Shown piece by piece: positions 41,240-52,979 of a stretch of DNA of 64,000 nt. Source of the stretch: Rhizophagus clarus (taxonomy: Eukaryota > Glomeromycota > Glomeromycetes > Glomerales > Glomeraceae). The position numbers were made by a program, and so were the translations under genes. Below the pieces are notes generated by a model. It was not told the origin of the DNA and made no database searches. It saw only the letters and a program-made list of their open reading frames with translations. How positions within the stretch are numbered: the first letter of the stretch is position 1; every line of letters begins with the position of its first letter. The stretch covers positions 558,001 to 622,000 of the forward strand of contig BLAL01000012.1 of NCBI GenBank assembly GCA_015698045.1. Direction: 5' to 3'.

Positions 41240-42178
41240 TCAGCGAGCACTTTTTATGCACAACCCATATGGTCTAATACCTTCTTCTCTTGGTGTAAGC
41301 CAATAAGTATTACGATGATGCTTGGTCAATCCTTCGGGGTTAACTCTATTCTGAATAATAACCTTATATCTAATATTATTGTTTTCAAATTCTTCAGCAA
41401 ATTGTTCAGCAATATTAATAAAAGGAGTTGAATATACGCCTCTTCCATACATAAAACGCATTCCTCTACTAAGTTGATAGCCATTATGAGCAATTGATTC
41501 AACAAATTCTCTTCTAGTTCCATGGTAAGAAACTGGCCATTCATAGGGACAGTCACCAACACTACCTAACCATGCCACATCATTTCCATACTTGCTAACA
41601 TTAAGGGCAATTCTTTTCCATCCATAAGGTCGTCTGTACAATTCCATTCCACGAATGAAAAATGCTCCGTTATCACGTAAATTTGTGAAGTCATAATCAC
41701 GTGGTGGATCTAGTAAATTATCTCTGATAACAAAAAAATCACTACCCCCAACGACTTTGGATAAAACATGTATTGTACTGCCTTTTTGAATATTGTAGGA
41801 TGATAGAGTTTTATCATCAATTAATTGTTTACTATCAAATATAAGTCGCATCGTTTTGATATCAGATCTGAGCGCTGCATGAATAACATTTTTAAATTCA
41901 AGAACCGTGATGTTCGGATCAACAAACATTGACTTACTATCGCCAGAAATAGGTTTGACAAAAATTTGAATTTGTTTGACACTACCAAAAAAAATATTTT
42001 TAGGAGGAACAATATCTTTGGGTTCAATAAGAGTTAAAGTTTTTTTATAAAAGGTATCAAGGTCTAAAATTTGAGAAGGTTTAAATGCTACTCCTTTGGA
42101 TACGCACTCATCATATGTTTTTACGGGACTTTTAATTATAGCAGAAATTGCTGAAGCGACAAGAGGTAATTGAGACAT
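41240..42178 (-). CDS. Ubiquitin-like / ADP-ribosyltransferase-like fusion protein, copy 3
   Basis: 312 aa from ATG at 42178, intronless. It is clearly the closest relative of copy 1 across the whole length, including the N-terminal MSQLPLVASAISAIIKS and the shared upstream block at 42420-42440. The ubiquitin-like part has IQIFVKPISGD, MRLIFDSKQLIDDKTLSSYN and VLSKVVGG. The ADP-ribosyltransferase-like part has RRPYGWKRIALNV, WPVSYHGTRREF, GRGVYSTP and YKVIIQNRVNPEG, and ends IRPYGLCIKSAR. The frame is intact and substitutions are conservative, so the copy is probably under selection. Confidence 0.8.
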   Translation of the reverse strand: MSQLPLVASAISAIIKSPVKTYDECVSKGVAFKPSQILDLDTFYKKTLTLIEPKDIVPPKNIFFGSVKQIQIFVKPISGDSKSMFVDPNITVLEFKNVIHAALRSDIKTMRLIFDSKQLIDDKTLSSYNIQKGSTIHVLSKVVGGSDFFVIRDNLLDPPRDYDFTNLRDNGAFFIRGMELYRRPYGWKRIALNVSKYGNDVAWLGSVGDCPYEWPVSYHGTRREFVESIAHNGYQLSRGMRFMYGRGVYSTPFINIAEQFAEEFENNNIRYKVIIQNRVNPEGLTKHHRNTYWLTPREEGIRPYGLCIKSAR

Positions 42179-42839
42179 TTTTTTGTTTTTGTATCTTAAT
42201 TTTTTCCTTTATATACTTTTGTCTTAATTTTGTCTTTAGTCTGCATAAAAATGTGTGAATGTTTTAGTTACACGAATTTGTGGCTTAGTAAAAATCGTTA
42301 TTGTTAATCATTTAGGTAAAAAAGTCTGAAGATAACGCTGACTCAATAAAGTCTTTGGAGTTAAAGTATGATAAAGTTGTACTGTTCCTCTTCTGTAACT
42401 TTAATGATGAAACAGCCATTCGTGCATATACAAATACCGCTTTATCCTTTCCTCTCTCGTCTTTAAATATTCTAACGAAGATGATTCGGAAGGCGAGGCG
42501 TGGTTAACACAGCCTAGCTATACCTACTATGGAAATTTAAAACACCAATCGGATTCCACTATCTACTGACACCACGAAAGCAATGGAAGTCAAGACACAT
42601 TCTCAAGAATATTTGCATGTTCAACACATAAAGACAAAGAATGCTGATCGATCACATAGAAGTCTAACGTCTTAGTGTCTTACCGGTCACAACAACAAAA
42701 GCCAATGAATATCCTTATCCTGGGCCAAAACTATCTTATATCGCATGTTTGACCATTTACCGATCATAATATATGTGATATCACACATTTTATAGTGGCA
42801 GTTCTAAAGTTAGCTTCGAGCCGAAATTTTAATAATTAA
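42179..42839. other. Upstream region of copy 3 and intergenic DNA
   Basis: A T-rich leader lies before the ATG, with the shared TTCGTGCATATACAAATACC block at 42421-42440. Nothing else is recognised. Confidence 0.4.
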
Positions 42840-43232
42840 TATACAGTGTGTTGCAAAAAAAACCGGAAAAAAGTTCTTGTGATGAAAATGTACGTTATGC
42901 GCTCAAAATAAATTCAATTTACATTGTGTAAATTGAATAACCTTTACCATATGAATCACACTTGGAAAATCTTTATTAAAATATCCCATACGAACTCTTT
43001 CCACACGAACTCTAAGAAATTGTGTAAATTGAATAATGAACCCATGACCCGAGGCCACATTTTAATATCTTTCAAAGTTATGAATATTTCATTATCCTTT
43101 GAAAAACTTAGCAATAATTATTTACTTCAAGGCTGAAAATATAACAGAAAATTTAATTACATTTATGGAGCATTGGTTGATTAAATTTATTTTAAAATAC
43201 TCAAATATTGTACAAAAATTTTCTTTCTTAAA

Positions 43233-45249
43233 ATGTCTGGACAAAGAAACACTAGAAGAAACACTCAAAAACCTTCCAAAAAAACGGCTTCACCTATGAA
43301 CTCCAAGTCAAATACTTCTACTTTGACAACCGGATCCCTTGATAATAACCAAAATACAGAAATCTTTTCAGATAGTTCATCCGTTACTCCCACTAAACCT
43401 TAAACTCCTCTATTCATGCTCCAAAGGAAACACCTATAGACGAAAGTACTGCACTACATGATCAACAAGGGATTCACACACAAACGCCTGAACCTACCTC
43501 AAAAGAAAAAAATAAAATTATAAATACCAATCAAGATACTCTCATGCATGAGCAACTTGATTTAACTGGATTTTCAGGAGAACAAAATTTTTTATCGTTT
43601 TGCCCCCTTACTCATTTTCCTAACTCTAATAATCCACACGAGGTCCAAAATACGATTTGCGCCTATTTCGCCCAGCAATCATCCTTTAAAGGATGTCGCT
43701 TAGACACCATATGCAACATTTCTATTATTGTACTCACCTTTAATAGTGAAGTAGATAGAAAGGCAATTAACAACATGCATATTGGCGTACTTAAAGTCAT
43801 TTTCTATGACTTTACACAAGAAAATACTACAAAAATAATCAAGATAGAACTTGAAAAAATCTTCAACAGAAGTATCCGATTTGTAGATATTCCTGTTTCA
43901 TACCTGAATGAAATTTTAATTGGTACTATACAAAACCAATTTGGAAAAGTGCACTCCTACAAAGAAATTATCAAACCTAAATACTCTAACAAAAATAAAC
44001 GTCAGACAAAACCTAACATATACAAACAGTTACATGTAGTATTTACAGATTCAGAAAGTGTCTCTAACATTTATCAAAAAGGCATCTTCAGCATGAAGAT
44101 TGAAAACTGGATATATCGCATATTATCAACTGATCTTAACCACCCAGAACACCATAAACGTACCAATTTGGGTATAAAATAACAGGTATCTCTGTTAATG
44201 CTCAACTAGGGGATCCTCCATCCTAAATAGAATCCAAGCTCAAACTTGCACTTTTGCTAATTCCCACAGTAGACAATTACAAAATCTGCTTACGCTTATT
44301 GTAAAGAAAAAGATTTTAAGGACCAAATTTTTAGAATCAGATGTTTCAACACTACCATCTTCACCTTTCCTCAAACTATTAAATTTTCATGCACCATCTG
44401 TGGTGATCCCACACACAATTTTAAAGACTGCCCAAATAAACAGGATTCCAACAAGTGTCCACAAGCTGCAACAATCCAACGTATTCACTTCAAAAAACCA
44501 AACATAGATGATGAAATTTACAAACAATTCAAATCTATCATCAGAATCAACTGAGGAGAAAGAATTATCTGCTTGGATGGTTACAAAAGACAACTTACAT
44601 TACCTAACAATCCAGCGTATCAGATAAACAATGCCCTCCCAATAGCATCATATCAACATAATTCTAAATTACACTCAAAAGGGAACTGTATCAATTAAAA
44701 CAACAAGTCTCCGCATTATCATTAAAAAATAAATCACTCAAAGCAGAGATATCAACCCTTAAAATGACCTTACAAGATACCAACAAAGATGTCATCCAAA
44801 TCAAAGAACAAATGACACACATGAACGCTAAGAGCAATATCATAATTCAAAAGATAGATGAAATGGCTCAAACATTACCATACCAATCAACTCGTCCTCA
44901 GCCGCTAATGGAAACGACTCAAGTACCGCCAAGACTCAACACTCATCATAATCTCCCAGAAAAACGCCCAATTCAACAATATGTTTCACTACCTACTTAC
45001 AACAATGAAGGAGAAACATCTCAACAAACACCAAAAGTATACACCTGTGAAGATGTAAATTCGCTCCAGGATCACTATTTAGAAATAGAACAACACAACA
45101 GAGAATTCGAGCAAGAGTACTTTGATCAACAAAACAATATAGATGAAAATAACCTTGATGAACTGATTCAAGCAAATACCACTGGTTTCTTCTCTTGCAT
45201 TGGTAACCTTATTGGCACCAACAGGGAATCCAATCCGCATCAATATTGA
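43233..45249 (+). pseudogene. LINE ORF1 (nucleic-acid-binding protein), frame-broken
   Basis: It starts at ATG 43233 (MSGQRNTRRNTQKPSK), a basic Ser/Thr-rich N-terminus. A stop occurs near 43402, and the frame continues in another phase (KETPIDESTALHDQQG) into a long open part 43544-44182 with RRM-like composition. After more breaks comes a zinc knuckle CTICGDPTHNFKDC (CCHC, 44390-44431). The last part, 44764-45249, is an open coiled-coil segment (KEQMTHMNAKSNIIIQKIDEM). At least three frame breaks make this a dead copy. Confidence 0.7.
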
Positions 45250-45895
45250 AACCCTCTTCTTTTCATCTCCTCCTTTTTTTTGCAAAAGTTGTAAATACAA
45301 ACCTTTATAAAAACAAAAAAAACCAAAAAAATAATAATAATAATTCACACATTAACAATTCACCATCACATAAATGTAAATTCAAAACACTAAACCACCA
45401 ATCCACCAATTCTAACCAACCCTCTTATAATAACGCAAAACAACATATTATTACACATGAATATATAGATAGTATCAATGGCAATAACATTGACCACCAT
45501 TACCCACTAAACATTATTAACAACTTTCCTAATGACTACCAACCCCCCTATACATCACCTCTTAATCAAATATATACATACTCATATATAAAAATAGGAT
45601 ATATCAATATCCAAGAAGGTTTCAATAGGAAACTCCCAGCTATCATCAATCATTTCATCACTAATAACTTTTCTTGTCTTGCGCTTTCTGAACTACATAT
45701 GTGCAATCCTCACAATTTTCATAATAAAAAAATCTTCCACTTATAACTTAATAACATCAGAACAGAACTCATCTTATACCTTGATACCAACGGTCATTCA
45801 CAGAAGGATCCAGCTTCAGATGTAGGCCTACTCCTCTCTCACAAACTCTCAAAACACATTTTCAACGTAATTCACTTCAAAGGACGTATCCTTTA
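45250..45895 (+). pseudogene. LINE ORF2 start: AP-type endonuclease, truncated
   Basis: After an Asn-rich leader the frame reads IKIGYINIQEGFNRKLPAII, then FSCLALSELHM, the first two conserved blocks of LINE APE endonucleases (catalytic-type Asn and Glu). A frame break near 45746 is followed by SDVGLLLSHKLSKHIFNVIH and GRIL, the next block. The sequence then changes to unrelated A+T-rich DNA. The rest of the nuclease and all of the reverse transcriptase are missing. Confidence 0.65.
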
Positions 45896-46004
45896 ATGTT
45901 GCATGCCATAATAGTTGTAACCAAGTTGGAAGGTTGTAACGTAATGTCGTAGAGTTGTAACGTTTTGCTGTAAATTTCCTATAATTAAACCATTTCATGT
46001 TTTT

Positions 46005-46605
46005 TTAAATAATAAAGAAATATTATTTTAATTTGTGATCTGTATAAAAAATAGAGAATTTAATTATTAAAACTGGGGTTAAAGTTATATAATATAGTAG
46101 TATAAAATCTGTAGACGTGACAAATTAAAGTACTAATTTTTTAAATATGATGTAAAAACTAAAACCATTAACATAAAATTATACTATTTGGCTAACTTTT
46201 TATTAAAAATCTGGTAAAATTTTCAATTATTAGAAATAACTTTCCTATGTATCCTAGCACGTGACTTTACATAGTGGTACAGAATAGACCATTCTAGACC
46301 TTTCCAAAAGTAAAAACCCATTATTCGTAATGTTTAAAATAAGGCTTTTTTTTCTTTTAAGCTCATAAATAAGTCATTTTTAGTACTCAAAAAATTTACT
46401 AGACTTTTAATAAAAAGTAAGTCAAATAGCACAATTTTATATCAATAAACTTAGTTTTTATATTATATTTTAATAATTAGTACTTTAGTTTGCTATGATG
46501 TCAAATTTTGCACTATTATATAATTAGCCCCAATTTTCAATATAGGATTCTCTACTTTATATATGGATCATGAATTAAATATATTATTTTTTTTATTATA
46601 ATTTT
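46005..46605. repeat. Long imperfect inverted repeat (~600 bp)
   Basis: The arm 46005-46225 is matched in inverted orientation by 46380-46605, including AAACTGGGGTTAA with TTAGCCCCAATTT, TTAAAGTACTAATT with AATTAGTACTTTA, and ACTTTTTATTAAAA with its reverse complement. About 150 bp lie between the arms. There is no gene. It is probably a foldback/MITE-type element next to the truncated LINE end. Confidence 0.6.
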
Positions 46606-49600
46606 TAAATTTTAGCATAAAAATCAAAGTCAAGACTTATTGATCTAATGATCTTATATTAAATCTTATTTATTATAGATGGAAAAATTGATTATTAATT
46701 GTTTTGAAATATCATAAAAATATAGAATATTTAACAATGATAAATCTATTAGATAATTCCTTACCACTTACTTTAAATATGTATAAACCTTTTTTTATGA
46801 AGGATAACTAGAAAGTATTATGAAAATTTGGATTTTATTTCAAAGATTACTAAAACAATTATAATAAAACACTTATATTTTTAAGTGATATGCTTTATTA
46901 GCATCAATTATTGAAATAATTTGCCTATTCTTAATAATAATTTTGTTGAAAATTTTTATAGTTCTCTTAGATATCAAATAGTTTAAATATACAAATTATT
47001 TAAAAAGCAAAAATTATTTAGGAATTTAAAAATGCATTTATTAATGTGAGAAATGTAAAACTTTCAAATATTTTTATTATCACTTTTTGATAAAATTTAT
47101 CATAATCTTGAAAGAATAAAAAATAATGGTAATAAACTGAACTTCCAAGTTTTAATAATAGAATTGTAGATGTAAAAGTTCTTCCTTTAATTTGAAGCAC
47201 TTCAAAATTTACCAGCTTTTATAATGCATAAAATTGTAATATTATAGAATTACCATCAAATATTATTTTAATATGTAGGTATAGTTATCATAAAGAATGT
47301 TTAAATTTACTTAATGAAAAATGTAATATTGCATTAATTATTTATTAAAAAGTATTAAAAACAAATGTTACTAGTAGCTTAAATAAAAGATTGTTAAACC
47401 ATTAAAGGATGATAAAATACCTGAAGTTATAAAAGAGGATGACTTAATGATGATTTAAAAATAACTAAGATTGTCTTTTTAAATAATAAGAAAACAATTT
47501 TTTTTTAAAAAAAAAACATATTTAAAACCGATTAATTTACAGGCACATATACTCATATTTTTTTAATAAATCAATCCAGAACATGGAAAATGATTTTTTC
47601 CTAATTGTTATAGATAAAATGTTTTTTTTTTTTTTTTTTTTTGTAAATTATTTACTTAAAAAAAAAAATAATTTTTTTATAAATTATTTTGAAAAGATTT
47701 AAAATTTTAATCAAAAAGTATATTTGTGTAGAATTTCATTGGGATATCTGTGAATTAGCATACAATTATTTATTATTTTACCTTTAATGGGCGCGATTTT
47801 ATTAATGCACCATAAATTGAATACTGTAACTAAAAAATTGTGCAAAATATTAACGTTAATTTAATTTAAAAAAAAAAATTACAAAAAGCAATTAAATGCA
47901 TTATATAGTGTATTTCATAAAAAATAACTATACAAAACGAATAAAAATAGAACAAAGTAGATAGAAGCTTATAAAAATATGCGTTTAAATTTGGTCAAAA
48001 AATTCTAGCATAAATTTTAATTTTATGATTTACATAATATGTAATGTCCGTGAAAAATCACGTTTACATCGAGGGTAAACAATAATCTCGGGTAGTACCC
48101 TGGATGCATCTGGGGTAACTATGGATGGCATCCAGGGTAATTATCCACGATGTATCCAGGGTAATACCCTGGATTTTGATCAGGTCGGATCCCATAAATA
48201 GATTAGATGGCTTAGAATGATCGATCTATCTATATAATTTTTTCATTTTTGATTAATAACAGGATAAAACAACAGTAAAGATTGGTCAGTCCCTTTAACA
48301 TCAGAATTTACATGACCAAAATATAATTTTCACATTTTTCCACTGCCGGAGAGGGACTTTTATTAACGATATTGAATTCACGAGGAAATGAGAGTGAATA
48401 TTATCTCCGCTTATCCAGTTGAAATTTTAAGGTAAGATTTAAAAAATTTGGAAAACAAGTTTAGCACGAAAAATTCAAATGGTGCACGTACCTTTTTGAT
48501 GTATGCACAGGTTGCAGATTATGAACTTTCAACTGGATGAGAATTCGATACCACGACCAAGTTTGGTTGTAAAGTTGTGGTAGAATGTCACTTACTAATT
48601 TAAATAATGATCTAGAGACTGAATATGAATCATCGCAAAGGACACTAGTGTTATATAAATACCTATTATGGTATCCGGATTAAAACGAAGTTCCTTTTTT
48701 TTAGTCTAATCTAGAAAATTATTGACTAGTTCCGAAAATTGTGGATATTATTGGAATAGTACAATGTTTTCGTTCGTCTTAAAAAATTGGACCGTTATAG
48801 AACCTGCAGGAGGATGTTTTAAGAAGACCTAAAGGGAACGTATGGAGCTATTGTTGAACTCCAAAATTGTTGAAAGACATCATTAATACCTTCACCATGT
48901 TCATTGTCAAATGTATCTTAAATCCAGATGATTCGAGTTGGGTAAATCATTTAATAGTCTGGAATTTAATCGCGACTTCACAGGCAGATGTAAAATGGTC
49001 GTAAAAAGGATCCCTAAAGATGGGACATTGACATCTTTATAAAACGATACATCTTTCATGCTTAGACGATACCCTGGATAGTCACTTCAGTTATTATTAT
49101 CATATTCTTTGTTGATAATAATGATTATAATTTTTCTTAATAAGTGGTAAAATAGTATCAATCCAGGGAACACCGAACAGAAGTAATGGATGCTCCAACG
49201 AAGCTATCGGTTTGATTGGATGTTCGGGTATGGTAATCTCTTAAGGTTTTATTATCACTTATTTGAATGTTTACTAACTTAATTCACAGAAACGTACAGA
49301 TTTATCTTGGGTTACGAGTTCTCGCTTTGTGAGCCTCCTGGTACCAAAACTGAGGATAAATCAAAAATTCGGAATATGCATCAAACCTTAATCAGAGTAA
49401 TATCTGTTGAAGGTAGAAGAATGCTTCGAAAACAGTTTTATACAGGCTAGCTCCAAACTTCTCATTCTCGGATTGTTGTCACCATTCCTTTTTATGTGTG
49501 CAATTCTAGGGGAAGAATTTTATTTCTCTTTCTCGATTTAAGTGTATTAAGCAAGGAGCAGAAAGGAAATTAACTCCTGGAAGAAGTGACAGACCGAAGG

Positions 49601-50470
49601 AATACAGATCTAGAATCCGAAGGCTAATAACAACGTAGAGCATTATATTTGACGTTACTGATGCGAAATATATTAATATTCGAAGGCGAAAATAATTGTT
49701 ATCCAATTTTAATTTGAATAATAAACTCCATTTTACTTGAAGTGAAATATTTATGCAACAAAATGTGCATGTGATTTCTCTAATCATTGAATATTTATCT
49801 AGATGTTAAAATTCGGTTTTAAACCTTTTTCGTTTACGACTTTTGTTTCGTTGCCGATCACGTGACTCATCTAACTGTTCGGTTGCACGGATTAATCAAT
49901 TGGCTAAACTATACGCGACAAAAAAACGTTTTCTTTTTAAACTGGGAGTTCTTACTTCGACGAGTTGACTAATCCTATAAAATTGCGTTTCCTGTTTTCT
50001 ATCAATATTACAAACTACAACCAGATTTTAGTTGTTTCAGGAAGAAATTTTATATTTTAAAAATAAATCACTAGAAAAGCTGATGGAGCGGTGAACTATA
50101 GAGGCAAGGAACGCGTTAATTACCTTTTAAGTGTGCATAAGGCAAACATTCATTCCTGATAGGATTGCAATGAGTTTACCCATGATTAAGGAGAACATTC
50201 TACGTGCTGTTCTCTTCGTGATCGTTATGTTTCATGGGAATATCTTTCCTGTGAATTACTTATACTGAATAAGTGTTTGCGATTGGCACGGAGAATTTAG
50301 TGAGAATATTATGCGTGTTCTCGTTTTTATTTCTAACATTTACTTACATTCATTTCATGAAATATTTATAGAAAACGAGAAAAATCGTCTATCATTGTCA
50401 GTCCTCTAACCGAGAATATCAGCGGCAAAGCTTTCGATACATCAAAAAAAAAAAAAGAAGCCAAGAAGAG
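46606..50470. other. A+T-rich stretch; short inverted GGGTAA repeats at 48073-48178
   Basis: No gene recognised. Near 48073-48178 four or more copies of (A/G)TCCAGGGTAA or its inverse (TTACCCTGGAT) occur in about 105 bp. From 48300 to 50470 composition is less A+T-rich in patches, perhaps old gene debris, but I cannot assign it. Confidence 0.4.
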
Positions 50471-50471
50471 A

Positions 50472-51833
50472 TGGAGCCACAACTAAGTGACTCACATACA
50501 TCGGATGAAGCGCTTTGGGTAATTATATATAGGCGAATATTTTTAATCATAAATGTTTATTATACTCACTGCTATCTGTTGGAAAGAATTGTTGAGAGGA
50601 GTACTTCGTAAAGGGTTGATTATGCTGAAATTATGATGAGACAATGATCAAAGAAGGAAAAGACGACATGGAAATGACCCTGTCATCATATGGACAATTT
50701 AAAAAAGGTGGCAAATGGACCTTGAAAACCGGAAAAATCGGGATACATTGTATACATTCGGAATGAAATGATCGCACGAACAGTGAATATTTATTCATAT
50801 GTATCTTTTTTACAATTTTGATGGTGATTTATTTTATTTTTTTTAAAGTTTCTGCCATTCTTCGTGATCGACCCAGATAGCAAAGACTATATTCAACAAG
50901 GTATCTTCACACATGTAGGGTTAAAAGAAATTAAAAATTTCGGCAAAAGGAATTGCCATTGATCCCAGGAACCCTTTTGAAGTATATTAACAGTTTCCGG
51001 AGGGTAAATACTTCTTTTTTGGGTTAATCTATATTATATATTACTTACTCTGACAGTATACCAAGTAGACAAACACTACTGACTTATGAAAGTTAATCTT
51101 TGGCTCTGATGGACGTGATAACCCATTTTATCAAGACCTTCGTGAGATGCTTCAGCTGTTCGTGTCCAAAAGCAACTTCAAGTTCACTGTACTCATTGAG
51201 ACCAAAAACCCTTCAACGAATGGATCTTTTCGAAAGTATGCGAACTCTAGTCTATAGGCTTAGCGAAGATCCGAGTCCAAGTATCGATGTGTTCCCATTT
51301 TTTCATGTGGCAGTGTTGAATTAAATGATGAAAAGGCTCAGGCAGAAGTTAAGCATCTCTTGGCCGAATTGAGACTTCGACAAATGCTACATGGCACATG
51401 AAGCAACGGAATCTATATATTCTTACTGTTATTTGGCTGGTGGAATCTCGTTTTATGAGAATAATTTCAGGTTTATACCGGAGAAATTCATCGAAGGTTG
51501 TAATGGAAAGGAAATCCTAACTACGCTATAGAGTGTCGTTCAACTGGGAGGAACCTTGGCTTAATCGAAATCAAGAGGGAAGGTTTTATGAAGGAGTTCG
51601 CTTGGGCATCTGTACAAATGGAACTGGTCGTAAGCGCAAAGTCAATGAGATGGAAGATGAACAGGATGTAGATAAGGTATTTGGGATCGTGACTGACACA
51701 AGGGAGTGGTACTTCATGGAATGCATCTTAGATGGAGAGGGAAAGCCATCTTTTAAGCTTTCGGAGCCTGTATCGTACGGTTATATGGTTATTGGAGGAT
51801 GTGCAGAAGCCAAAGGATGTTAAGGAGGAATCG
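50472..51833 (+). pseudogene. Crinkler-like effector gene with PD-(D/E)XK nuclease domain, decayed
   Basis: Consecutive pieces in order but in changing frames: MEPQLSDSHTSDEALW before a GT (50472-50519), LPFFVIDPDSKDYIQQGIFT (near 50850), DNPFYQDLREMLQLFVSKSN (near 51125), VKHLLAELRLRQM (near 51345), and NYAIECRSTGRNLGLIEIKR (near 51515). The last piece carries the E-x-K of the nuclease motif. It is followed by KRKVNEMED and FGIVTDTREWYFMECILDGE up to a stop at 51831. This follows the C-terminal domain of Crinkler-like nuclease proteins of Glomeromycotina. At least three frame changes mean no complete protein is coded here. Confidence 0.55.
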
Positions 51834-52544
51834 AGGGAAATAAAAAGGGTAAAGTCATTGAGTAATCTTACGGAAAAATCAGATACTGTAATTAAGTCAT
51901 AGTATAGAAGTTTCGGCGAACAATGGTCGCCTAGATCATGTATCACGGGCAAGTCCCGAGCCTATGTATTATTTCACTTCGTACTTTTATCGGAACCATT
52001 GTGTTTATTTATTTTTTTTTTATTGCATTAATAAAAATTTTTCTTGCATACACACACGTGTTTAAAAATTTCAAAGTACAGTAAAGCTTTTATAAGATAT
52101 ACAGTATATGATAAAAATCTGGAGACAAAGAAAACAAAAAAGGTATTGTAGTGGAAAAATTTCTTCTCACTCACTCGAAAAATAGGATCATTATTTCGTA
52201 ACATTACATTTTATTAATCAAATACTTATGATAATAAATATCTAGTTTTTATTATGGAAGTGTAGAAAGTGTTAACAAGCTATTATTCACATTAATAACA
52301 TTTCTTAGTCTAGTATAAGGATTAATGGATCAATTTGGACCTGATTCTCCTTACTGGATCTTTGGAATCTTTATCTTGCGTCGTATAAGTTTGATGTTCA
52401 AATATGTTATATATATCATCAGATACACAAAATAAAGTCTAATCTTTGCGTTCGATCATTTTGATAAACTGGCATTTAGTAACTATTTTAACCAGTTCAG
52501 CCTGTTTTACAGAGTAATGTTTTGATACCGTGACTTGTAAAATA
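51834..52544. other. Intergenic stretch
   Basis: Nothing recognised beyond A+T-rich DNA after the nuclease relic. Confidence 0.35.
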
Positions 52545-52979
52545 TCAACAGATAGGTCTACCGCACCAAAAGTTTGGTTGTCTGGCACGATGACTATACC
52601 TTTTCAGAGTACTTTGAAAGATGAGATGCGTTTTTAACTTGCTCAACTCTTGGCTTGTTGTTGGACATACCCTATATCTTTCAGCTTTTTTATTTCGAAT
52701 TTCTGGCATCCAACGCGAAATAGGCGAATAACGTAACACTCGAACAAAAATCGGCGCTTGCTGCATAAGGATCCGCATAGTTCGTATTTTATATAAATAA
52801 TCGTCCCATGATTTCGTCTCCAATCTTTTATGCATTCCGTCGAAAACGTAAGGGGAAGCCCATTCGAAGTAGTATTCACAATGTTCAGCGTGTACTATAC
52901 GATCAACACGTTTTTCATCTTTTTCAATGAAACATTTTATAATCTTATCGAAATCATCAATTTCGGAAATGGCATATTT
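52545..52979 (-). pseudogene. Unrecognised protein-coding remnant
   Basis: A 145-codon stop-free stretch on minus with coding-like composition (YAISEIDDFDKIIKCF ... EYYFEWASPYVFDG ... RVLRYSPISRWMPE). It has no ATG in its first 48 codons; a TAG at 52980-52982 blocks it upstream. Coding-like pieces in other frames continue to about 53320. It is probably the 3' part of a decayed gene. Family unknown. Confidence 0.4.

Larger units (their letters stand above)
42840..45895 (+). mobile_element. LINE (non-LTR retrotransposon), 5' part, 3' truncated
   Basis: It contains a leader, a broken ORF1 (43233-45249) with a CCHC knuckle and C-terminal coiled coil, and the start of ORF2 with an AP-type endonuclease domain. 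Coding similarity ends near 45892 within the endonuclease domain, so the reverse transcriptase is absent. LINE copies are usually 5'-truncated; this one keeps its 5' part. The 5' boundary is uncertain. Confidence 0.7.

Noticed and set aside
42840-42870. CAGTGTGTTGCAAAA next to TA, like a Tc1/mariner terminus
   Set aside because: No matching inverted end was found within several kb, so an element cannot be supported.
49506-49787. 93-codon minus-strand frame
   Set aside because: Hydrophobic, A+T-driven composition with no start context or family resemblance.
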